NCBI GenBank assembly: GCA_903903765.1
Contig: CAIVAH010000196.1
Span: 1 to 5,666, forward strand
Direction: 5' to 3'
Source: an uncultured Methylococcaceae bacterium
Lineage (GTDB): Bacteria > Pseudomonadota > Gammaproteobacteria > Methylococcales > Methylomonadaceae
DNA length: 5,666 nt
A program made the position numbers and the translations under genes. This document shows, piece after piece, positions 1-5,666 of this stretch. Within the stretch, counting starts at the first letter, position 1, and every line of letters starts with the position of its first letter. The notes beneath the pieces were generated by a model. The model had not been told where the DNA came from. It saw only the letters and a list, made by a program, of their open reading frames with translations, and did not search any database.

Positions 1-1
1 C

Positions 2-649
2 CTAAAAAGGCCAATTAATAAAAACTTAACAGATCTACCTAGTATTTTGGTCATTGATGATAATTTAAATATTAGACAATTTCTTCATCAAGAGCTTGTT
101 ACAGCTGATTACGAAGTTCGTGAAGCTTCGAGCGGCATTGAAGGTTTAGCTATGATTGCTGAACGGAAGCCTGATTTAATTATTTTAGATGTCAAAATGC
201 CTGATTTGAATGGCTTTGAAGTAACTGTTAGATTACATACAAATCCGGTTACTTTAGATATACCTATAATACTTCATACCATTACTGAAGATAAATTGCT
301 CGGAGAACAATTAGGCATTGATTGTTATTTGAACAAGCCTGTTAAAGATTCAGACTTAATTGCGGCAGTTAATAATTTGCTTAAAGCACCTAAGATACGA
401 AGAAAGATTTTGCTTTTGATTGCTGATACAGATAAACGAAATCATTGGGTTACTCTTTTAGATAGTTTTGGCTTTGAAATTATGGCGACGGGTGATGTGA
501 TTCAAGGCATTGAATCGGCGCTTGCCTTCCAGCCGCAATTGGTAATAGCAGAAGCTAATTTGGCAAAGAAATTTAATATTATTGATAAATTACGAGGTGA
601 GTTAAGTTTGGACAAGGTACTTTTTACTTTGCTAGAAGATAACGTATAA
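2..649 (+). CDS. Receiver-domain protein, C-terminal part of a (hybrid kinase?) regulator, 5' end outside window
   Basis: The frame is open to the left edge, so the gene starts outside the window. A TTG at 47 is the first start-like codon, but it lies inside the first beta strand (ILVIDD), so it is not the real start. Counting from it, residues 1-113 form a full CheY-like receiver: acidic pair D4-D5, phospho-acceptor D48 in LIILDVKMPD, T78 after beta 4, and K97 in the YLNKP motif. Residues 117-200 begin a second receiver (ILLLIADTD) whose acidic pair is reduced to A-D. Its acceptor position is Glu (E169 in LVIAEANL). It ends after beta 4, without the Lys-Pro motif or last helices. Receivers in tandem after a short polar linker are typical of the C-terminus of hybrid histidine kinases, which is the likely parent, though a stand-alone multi-receiver protein is possible. 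There is no DNA-binding output domain. The REC assignment is firm; the parent architecture is inference. Confidence 0.88.
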   Translation, partial: LKRPINKNLTDLPSILVIDDNLNIRQFLHQELVTADYEVREASSGIEGLAMIAERKPDLIILDVKMPDLNGFEVTVRLHTNPVTLDIPIILHTITEDKLLGEQLGIDCYLNKPVKDSDLIAAVNNLLKAPKIRRKILLLIADTDKRNHWVTLLDSFGFEIMATGDVIQGIESALAFQPQLVIAEANLAKKFNIIDKLRGELSLDKVLFTLLEDNV

Positions 650-749
650 AGTTAAACAGTGAATGATAATTCAACAAGTTTAGATCTTTATGCCAAGGTG
701 TTTTTCGCTTTATATCGAATTAACTTTTTTAAATTGAATAGAAGGTCCA

Positions 750-2018
750 ATGTCTATAAAAAAAATTAATAATTGGATAGCGGGCATTTTCTCGTTATTA
801 GCGATTATAACTTTTATTAGTTTAACGTTAGCAAATTACTACCGTAATGAGCAGGTAAAGATTCTTGATGTCCAGTTAAAATCATTGATGTTATCTCATC
901 AATTATCAGAAGGATCTGACTTTTTAACCAATACCGTTAGAGCCTTTTCGGCAACGGGAGATTCTAATTATGATGATTTATTTTCAGAAGAGGTTAATGT
1001 TAAACGTAGTCGAGATAAAGCAGTTGCTGGGTTGAGTAATTTAGGTGCAACTAGTAATGAGTTGGGTCTCATTGAAAAAGCCAAAAATAATTCTGATAAA
1101 TTAATTAATTTAGAAAATCAAGCTTTTGCCGCAGGACGTTCTGGAGACCTTGATTTAGCTAGAAAGTTAGTTTATGGGGATCAATATCGCAATGAAAAAG
1201 CTAAAATAATGGATCCAATTCATGAGTTTCAGAAAAGTATTGAGTCAAGGTTAGAACAAGAAGTAAAGACGATAAGTTGGAGAGCTGATACCTCATTAAA
1301 ATTTTCATTCATTATTGTATTTATAATGGTGTTTATGGTTTTTTTATCTCAAGTTTTATTTTATGGTCGGAAAGTTGTAGTGCCTTTAGTTCGCCTTAAT
1401 AAGATTGTATCTGATTTAACTGTTGAAAAAAAAGATGCCGAGCTTGGCCAGTTTAATGACAGTTCTGAAATATCTGCTTTAGCTAGAACAATCAATGATT
1501 TCCATAGTAATGCAGTCGTTGCTGCTGATATGCAAAAATTAAGATTACATATCGCAGAAATCACCGCCGAACTTTATAAAGCTAAAGATCTTTCTGAATT
1601 AACACAAACTGTTATGACAAATATCAGTACTTTGCTAGGAGTGCGTTATGGCTTATTGTACGTTTGTGATCACATAGAGTCTCGCCTAGAATTAATGGGT
1701 GGTTATGGTGTTCCGATTGAAGATATTGGTAAAGAAGTGTACTTTGGGGAGGGCTTGGTTGGTCAGTGTGCCGTCACTCAAAAAATTATACAAATGAACA
1801 GCCCACCCGATAATTACATTAACGTATCTTCTGCGATAGGTTCTGCACCTCTAAAATATATTTTAATACAGCCACTTGTTTTAAATAAAAGATTACTTGG
1901 AGTTATAGAGATAGCATCATTTCGAAAGTTTGATGAAAAAGATCGAACTGCTCTGGAGGAAATTTGTTTTGCTTTGGCAATGAGTATAGGCATGTTGAGT
2001 GTCAATCAGCGTTATTAA
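750..2018 (+). CDS. Membrane sensor with HAMP and GAF domains, lacking a kinase domain (probable truncated hybrid histidine kinase)
   Basis: The ATG at 750 has a purine-rich Shine-Dalgarno (GAAGGT, 741-746), a little close at about 4 bases. Layout: TM helix 7-30; periplasmic, mostly helical domain 31-183, similar in style to four-helix-bundle sensor domains of chemoreceptors and kinases; TM helix 184-206. A HAMP linker spans about 207-258, with P212 in VVVPLVRL and the second helix SSEISALARTINDF. A short coiled coil leads into a GAF domain (about 275-418) with GEGLVGQCA at 333-341 and the strand pair ILIQPLVL / LLGVIEIASF. In relatives this GAF leads into a coiled linker, HisKA, HATPase and receivers. 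Here the protein ends four residues after the GAF helix, so it can sense but has no visible output. It could be a remnant, or a partner signalling through another protein. Receiver modules end 100 bases upstream on the same strand, so co-transcription is possible. The input ligand is unknown. Confidence 0.87.
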   Translation: MSIKKINNWIAGIFSLLAIITFISLTLANYYRNEQVKILDVQLKSLMLSHQLSEGSDFLTNTVRAFSATGDSNYDDLFSEEVNVKRSRDKAVAGLSNLGATSNELGLIEKAKNNSDKLINLENQAFAAGRSGDLDLARKLVYGDQYRNEKAKIMDPIHEFQKSIESRLEQEVKTISWRADTSLKFSFIIVFIMVFMVFLSQVLFYGRKVVVPLVRLNKIVSDLTVEKKDAELGQFNDSSEISALARTINDFHSNAVVAADMQKLRLHIAEITAELYKAKDLSELTQTVMTNISTLLGVRYGLLYVCDHIESRLELMGGYGVPIEDIGKEVYFGEGLVGQCAVTQKIIQMNSPPDNYINVSSAIGSAPLKYILIQPLVLNKRLLGVIEIASFRKFDEKDRTALEEICFALAMSIGMLSVNQRY

Positions 2019-2071
2019 CTCAGTCCCAAAAAAACCTTGAGGCATCAGTGTCTTTCTCCTCAATATGTTGA
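2012..2071 (+). pseudogene. Frameshifted remnant of the hybrid-kinase linker downstream of the HAMP-GAF sensor
   Basis: Read in the frame beginning at 2012, the DNA across the sensor's stop codon gives LLTQSQKNLEAS and then unrelated residues to a TGA at 2069. From memory of the family, the linker after this type of GAF domain commonly reads like LLxQSQxLxxEL before the HisKA domain. That match suggests an indel near 2011 broke a longer kinase gene and that a second event near 2050 removed the rest. The stretch is short, so chance similarity cannot be excluded. Confidence 0.4.
2028..2063 (-). terminator. Possible rho-independent terminator of the channel-like gene
   Basis: On the minus strand, TTGAGG (2063-2058) can pair with CCTCAA (2042-2037) across a 15-base loop, followed after GG by seven T (2034-2028). 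The left arm overlaps the TGA stop of the channel-like gene. The stem is only six pairs and the loop is long, so the strength is doubtful. There is no T run on the + side, so it would act only on the leftward transcript and not on the convergent sensor gene. Confidence 0.42.
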
Positions 2072-3175
2072 ACCAATGATGGGTATAAAAACATTAATTA
2101 GCGTATAGCCAATTGAAATAATATAAAAAGATACTTGATCGAATAAATCAGACAGCCTAACTCTTCCTTTAATGTCAAAAATATAGAGAGAAATAGTTGA
2201 TGCTACAAGTGTTAAAAAGATAGTGATCATTGCAACGTTATTGACTATATCCAGTAACGATAAACTGCCATTATCAGCGACAAATGATATCGATAATAAG
2301 GCATTGGCGATAGCTCCAAAAAAGCCGCCAACGCCTAACCCAAATCGGGGATCTACATCTGTTGGTTTAATGAAGAATACTAAAAGTGAAATTGAAACAG
2401 CTGCAAATAAGCCAATAAAGATCTTGAAATAGAAGCCAAAACCATCCCGAGCGATGGACAATCCGAAAATAAGTTGTGAAAAAGTTGCGTGGTTAGATTT
2501 ATTAGTGAGTTGTGGATCACCAAAATTAGTTTTATAAGTGTGTGGTTTCATAAATACGTTATGCTTGATAAAACCAAAGCCGGGCATCTTGACACGCGAA
2601 CTAATATTTGAATTGTCAATATCTGGAATATACTCTAAATCTTTCCATGCTAGATTACCGTCTTCAATAACAATGGTTAAAACATGGTCGTCAACTGGAA
2701 AGCGTAAGGAGTTAAAATACTTAGTGATTTGAGCTTTTACTAGAAATTTCTCATAGTGCTCTCCATTTTTATGAAATTCCTTCAGTTTTTCTTTAGATAA
2801 GATTTCTCCTTCGATAATATTGAAATTGTTTCCAGGATTAATAGTATCGTCGGTCCATTTAAACCATAAGTAAAACACCGGGCTCCAAGTATTATCGGCT
2901 ATAGAGATAGATGCAATATGGTCTAAATAAACCCCACCTTGAACTTTAATAGGATGACTGCCTTCAGGAAGAGAGCGCTCGAAGGCCGTTTGGTTATTTT
3001 CAAAGGTATCGCTACTCAATCGGGCAACATGTCGGGAATTACTTTCGCTTTTTAAATAATAAATTTTCGTTAGACTGAATGCGCCCATTATTAAGAAAAA
3101 TAGGGTAAGCAGTGTTCCCCAGACAATAAGAAACTTGCGTTCAGATTGGGTCAAACTGGAGCTTGTAAGTAGCAT
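2060..3175 (-). CDS. Pentameric ligand-gated ion channel-like membrane protein (Cys-loop receptor superfamily architecture)
   Basis: 371 residues. The first ATG after an in-frame stop eight codons upstream is used; no clear Shine-Dalgarno precedes it. Residues 16-37 form an N-terminal TM helix or uncleaved signal. Residues about 75-245 are an extracytoplasmic, beta-rich domain with WSPVFYLWFKW (97-107) and RFPVDDHVLTIVIED (158-172). The latter corresponds to the FPxDxQxLxIxIE stretch at the Cys-loop/Pro-loop of ligand-gated channels; the cysteines are absent, as in bacterial members such as GLIC and ELIC. Four helices follow: M1 248-270, M2 278-299 (FGLGVGGFFGAIANALLSIS, preceded by DPR), M3 308-333 and M4 348-368. 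M2 lacks the usual polar and charged rings, so conduction is not assured. Domain order and the FPxD motif support the fold; ligand, ion and activity are unknown. It lies 130 bases downstream of the sulfatase on the same strand, with a terminator between, so it probably has its own promoter. Confidence 0.78.
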   Translation of the reverse strand: MLLTSSSLTQSERKFLIVWGTLLTLFFLIMGAFSLTKIYYLKSESNSRHVARLSSDTFENNQTAFERSLPEGSHPIKVQGGVYLDHIASISIADNTWSPVFYLWFKWTDDTINPGNNFNIIEGEILSKEKLKEFHKNGEHYEKFLVKAQITKYFNSLRFPVDDHVLTIVIEDGNLAWKDLEYIPDIDNSNISSRVKMPGFGFIKHNVFMKPHTYKTNFGDPQLTNKSNHATFSQLIFGLSIARDGFGFYFKIFIGLFAAVSISLLVFFIKPTDVDPRFGLGVGGFFGAIANALLSISFVADNGSLSLLDIVNNVAMITIFLTLVASTISLYIFDIKGRVRLSDLFDQVSFYIISIGYTLINVFIPIIGSTY

Positions 3176-3214
3176 AATTAAAGCGATTAATGGAAGTTAT
3201 GTGAATAAATTAAC

Positions 3215-3263
3215 AAAAAATAAAAAAATAAGCTGATTTTTTGTGTATAGACTATCAATCAGC
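3215..3263 (-). terminator. Rho-independent terminator of the sulfatase gene
   Basis: On the minus strand, about 43 bases after the sulfatase stop, GCTGATT (3263-3257) and AATCAGC (3238-3232) form a perfect seven-pair stem. The loop is 18 bases. The stem is followed by a T-rich tract (TTATTTTTTTATTTTTT, 3231-3215). Position and polarity fit termination of the sulfatase transcript. Read-through into the channel-like gene is possible because the stem is modest and the loop is long. Confidence 0.6.
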
Positions 3264-3305
3264 GTTTAATATTTGTCAGTATTAGTTTTTATCCAAAAAT
3301 TATTC

Positions 3306-5513
3306 TCACTTACATCGCTTTCCAAAATTAGCTTCTATTATTGCTCTGTCAGTATTATCTGTGATACCGTCAGGTCGACTGGGGTCATTAGGTCCACCAA
3401 AGTCGTACCAACTTCCCTTTCCTCCAGCATTTCCTGTTGTAAAGCCGGGTGTGGTCTCGGCAAATTTAGCCCACTCATCGAGATCCTTCTGGTTAACGAC
3501 TTTATCCATATTACCATCTCCGGGACACGCAACTATACTATCTTTTAGTTGCGCCAGTTTTTGTCTCAAGGACTGGTAATTTTTGTTCTGGTCTTTAGTT
3601 AGTGTTTTAAGCAAAAGGTCTGAATCAGCATTATCAAGCTTTGGGTTAGCGACATCTTGATTGATCTTGTAGAACTCGTATTTGGTGGTAGGAGGATTGA
3701 CAGCGGCTCCACTTTGACAATTCTCACTGATTTGTTCAACAAGTTTGTAATCCTTGTTACGTATCCCAGTAGATGAAATCGAGGATAGGTAATTTTTACC
3801 AGTTAACTGATTCACTTGACAACAGGAGGTGTAATAACCAGGCGCTGCTGAGACGTCCCCTCCGGGCCCGAACCATTTACCACTTTGATCTATACATACT
3901 TTCTTGTTGGGAAGGCTATAGGTGCATTGTTGAAGGCTCTCAATTAGACAGGGATATGAAATCGTACTGCTTGCTCGAATGTTATTGCCTTGATGTGTGA
4001 AATTGGTTGTACGGATAGCCTCGTGCTTCGGATTGAGCAGATAGGGCATCAACTTTTCTGAATCCAGTTGGCGATATTTTGGAACTGCTTTACGTACGTC
4101 AATATTAGCGACTTCTCCAAAAAAAGTGTATAGATCGGTTAGGTTAACCATATGATTCACTTCGCGACCTGGTGACTTCACTCTAGGGCCAGCGATTATC
4201 AATGGGACCCAGACTCCTGTTTGATAAGGAGTACCCTTCGCTCTTTGCGGATCAAAAGGTGTTCTTACGCTTGTCGTCCAAGTACCATTATCAGAGGTAA
4301 ATACCAAATAGGTATTAGTTTTTTCTGGCTGGTAGTTTAGCGTTCCGTCACTATTATAGGTTGCTAACTTGGCTTCTACGAGCAAGCGACCTACTTCATG
4401 ATCAATTGCTTCAACCATCTGCGTAGCAAGCTCTCGTTTTTGAGTTTGATCATTACAGTCATAGGCATCTGTGGGTGTTGCATTCGAAGGCAAAAGTGCA
4501 GTCGGTGACTGATGAACCGGTTCATGGATAGCGGATATGCCGAGACTCAGCATCCAAGGCTTATTACCACTTTGGTTATTTATCCAGGCAACGGCCCTGC
4601 TGACTTCTTGCTGGGTTTTGAAACCTCGTGCCTTTTCATTGCTGGGCGACTGGGTTATCGTTGTTGAACCATCTTCCTTGTTGATGACCCAATTACCGGT
4701 GTAATGACCATTCTGAGTATTAAAATTTAGCGTATTTGGCATTGTGCTACAAATGGCATTCGGAACAAAGATCCCACCACTTTCAAGACAACTTCGTCCT
4801 GGAGTGCGATAGTTTGCTGTCGACATACTGCTACAGGCTCCACTAGCATTGTAACAGGCGCCAGTATTGGCCCCCGTTTTTACATTGTCAGTAAGTGAAG
4901 GTACAAATCCACAACTATAGGTTCCACTGGCAGCAATGCCTCCTGCCGTAGTGTCGATCGGCGCGGGACCACCTTCGAGGTAGCCTTCAAAATAGTCAAA
5001 GCCCATTTTACGCATAGTTTCATTTAGATAGGGCAAGTTGTTAGGATCCCTCATATCTGTAGATAAATGCATCTTGCCGATCACCGCATTGATGTAGTTT
5101 TTCTCCTTTAATAGCTTCGGAATCATGTATTCGTAAGGCGAGGTCTGCGAATTAGGTAGGTCGGGGGGGGCTGGTGCAGATAGCACATTGGTGCGAATGG
5201 TATAACGACCGTTTAGAATTGATGATCTGGAAGGTCCGCAACTGGGGTGAGACCATGTGTTTCGAAAGCGAACACCTGCTCGGGCAATTGCATCGAGATT
5301 AGGTGTTTTAGCCTTCTCATTAGGGTTTCCACCGTAACCAAATATTGAATATTGGTCAATGCCGGTATCATCTGTAATTATGTTGATGATATTGGGTAAT
5401 TGTTTAGCCGTCTTGGAAGGTTGTTCCGAAATGACGGCAGCCTCTGATATGGGAGCAATACCCATAAGAACAATTATTATGGATAGAATTAAGTTAGAAC
5501 AGGGGAAGATCAT
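3306..5513 (-). CDS. Exported sulfatase (arylsulfatase A-like) with C-terminal dockerin-like EF-hand pair
   Basis: 735 residues. The ATG at 5513 has an AGGA seven bases upstream. A signal peptide (hydrophobic 7-20, likely cut near SEA-A at 25) sends it to the periplasm or outside. Sulfatase core: metal ligands D48-D49 (TDDTG); formylglycine site C92 in SCGPSRSSILNGRY (C-x-P-S-R type, needing a formylglycine-generating enzyme not encoded here); K147 and H149 (GKMHL); H330 (AIHEP); D408-N409 (TSDNG); K426 before GTPYQTGVWVP. All are intact, so it is predicted to hydrolyse a sulfate ester; the substrate is unknown. Relative to compact sulfatases it has a cysteine-rich insertion (about 195-260) and a second one (about 520-570). 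The end (663-734) carries a canonical EF loop D666-N668-D670-N674-D677 and a second, looser loop (D715, D719, D722), bracketed by C663 and C734. Apart from C92 the mature chain has 14 Cys, an even number consistent with disulfides. Its base composition appears higher in G+C than its neighbours. Confidence 0.92.
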   Translation of the reverse strand: MIFPCSNLILSIIIVLMGIAPISEAAVISEQPSKTAKQLPNIINIITDDTGIDQYSIFGYGGNPNEKAKTPNLDAIARAGVRFRNTWSHPSCGPSRSSILNGRYTIRTNVLSAPAPPDLPNSQTSPYEYMIPKLLKEKNYINAVIGKMHLSTDMRDPNNLPYLNETMRKMGFDYFEGYLEGGPAPIDTTAGGIAASGTYSCGFVPSLTDNVKTGANTGACYNASGACSSMSTANYRTPGRSCLESGGIFVPNAICSTMPNTLNFNTQNGHYTGNWVINKEDGSTTITQSPSNEKARGFKTQQEVSRAVAWINNQSGNKPWMLSLGISAIHEPVHQSPTALLPSNATPTDAYDCNDQTQKRELATQMVEAIDHEVGRLLVEAKLATYNSDGTLNYQPEKTNTYLVFTSDNGTWTTSVRTPFDPQRAKGTPYQTGVWVPLIIAGPRVKSPGREVNHMVNLTDLYTFFGEVANIDVRKAVPKYRQLDSEKLMPYLLNPKHEAIRTTNFTHQGNNIRASSTISYPCLIESLQQCTYSLPNKKVCIDQSGKWFGPGGDVSAAPGYYTSCCQVNQLTGKNYLSSISSTGIRNKDYKLVEQISENCQSGAAVNPPTTKYEFYKINQDVANPKLDNADSDLLLKTLTKDQNKNYQSLRQKLAQLKDSIVACPGDGNMDKVVNQKDLDEWAKFAETTPGFTTGNAGGKGSWYDFGGPNDPSRPDGITDNTDRAIIEANFGKRCK
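5163..5170. repeat. Homopolymer of eight G (eight C on the coding strand) inside the sulfatase gene
   Basis: An uninterrupted run of eight G on the + strand falls in codons 115-117 of the sulfatase (Ala-Pro-Pro), just after the formylglycine motif. The frame is intact at length eight. A gain or loss of one base would truncate the enzyme soon after its active-site cysteine, making this a candidate slippage or phase-variation tract, and also a known type of sequencing trouble spot. Confidence 0.9.
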
Positions 5514-5520
5514 TATTATT

Positions 5521-5524
5521 TCCT
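5521..5524 (-). promoter_or_regulatory. Ribosome binding site of the sulfatase gene
   Basis: AGGA on the minus strand lies seven bases before the ATG at 5513 and supports this start. It also places the hydrophobic signal peptide directly at the N-terminus. The remaining leader up to 5666 is AT-rich and shows no convincing -35/-10 pair. Confidence 0.55.
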
Positions 5525-5666
5525 ATTAGATATAAATTTTAGTTCTTTCACTAAGTCTCGATAAATCTGTTAATAAGCGTTGCATATTTAAAAGTTTTTT
5601 AAAAATTAGCTTTAGGCTACTATATTAAAAATATCACTAATCAAGTAAAGTTCTACGTTTAGTTTA

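Noticed and set aside
758..765. A8 run in codons 3-5 of the sensor gene as a slippage switch
   Set aside because: Runs of this length are expected in AT-rich lysine/isoleucine codons; nothing else suggests variation.
1361..2005. Two minus-strand open frames of 63-67 codons under the HAMP-GAF sensor
   Set aside because: They overlap clear HAMP and GAF coding sequence on the other strand and show no recognisable protein features.
2024..2034. CCC-AAAAAAA run as a programmed frameshift site for the sensor gene
   Set aside because: It lies after the in-frame stop at 2016, so a ribosome in the sensor frame would not reach it.
2223..2732. Two + strand open frames of 64-69 codons opposite the channel-like gene
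   Set aside because: They are antisense to conserved parts of the channel-like protein and show no motif of their own.
3273..3579. Open frames on the + strand of 72-91 codons opposite the end of the sulfatase
   Set aside because: They lie wholly or mostly antisense to the dockerin-like tail, have no domain character and no convincing ribosome binding site; they are shadows of the sulfatase frame.
5587..5603. AT-only inverted repeat TTTAAAA-gtt-TTTTAAA upstream of the sulfatase
   Set aside because: All pairs are A-T with a three-base loop in an AT-rich leader; too weak to call an operator or terminator.
5619..5649. Possible minus-strand promoter for the sulfatase: TATAGT (5624-5619) with TTTACT (5649-5644)
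   Set aside because: The spacing is 19 bases and the -35 match is partial; in such AT-rich DNA similar pairs occur by chance.

Overview
The window looks like a piece of a Gram-negative, probably gammaproteobacterial, chromosome that is moderately AT-rich. This is inferred from gene style only: large multi-domain sensor kinase modules, an exported sulfatase and an inner-membrane channel-like protein. No rRNA, tRNA, CRISPR array, transposase or phage gene was seen.

Left part (1-2018, + strand): two signal-transduction fragments. The first is the C-terminal end of a protein that begins outside the window. It has one complete receiver (REC) domain followed by a second, degenerate and cut-short receiver. 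About 100 bases later comes a 422-residue membrane sensor: TM helix, periplasmic helical domain, TM helix, HAMP, GAF. It stops exactly where a histidine kinase domain would normally follow. A short stretch in another frame just past its stop (about 2012-2050) reads like the usual linker of such hybrid kinases. The gene therefore looks like the N-terminal remnant of a broken hybrid histidine kinase. Together the two pieces resemble the tail of one hybrid kinase followed by the head of a related one.

Right part (2060-5513, - strand): two genes pointing left, convergent with the sensor. The right-hand one (transcribed first) is a 735-residue exported sulfatase of the arylsulfatase/alkaline phosphatase superfamily. 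It has a Cys-type formylglycine site, an intact set of recognisable catalytic residues, cysteine-rich insertions and a C-terminal dockerin-like pair of EF-hands. It is followed by a likely rho-independent terminator (3215-3263). Next comes a 371-residue protein with the layout of a pentameric ligand-gated ion channel (Cys-loop receptor superfamily): extracytoplasmic beta-rich domain with an FPxD loop, then four C-terminal TM helices, plus an extra N-terminal TM helix. A weaker terminator overlaps its stop codon (2028-2063).

Gaps: 650-749 holds only a ribosome binding site for the sensor, and I see no rest of the receiver there in any + frame. 2019-2059 holds the frameshifted linker and the terminator. 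3176-3305 holds the sulfatase terminator and the unresolved promoter of the channel gene. 5514-5666 is an AT-rich leader carrying the sulfatase ribosome binding site, with no promoter I would commit to. The sensor, sulfatase and channel genes share no obvious pathway. A functional link between sulfatase and channel (same strand, 130 bases apart) is possible but unproven. The most unusual items are the channel-like protein, the sulfatase architecture with its C8 tract, and the broken hybrid-kinase modules.
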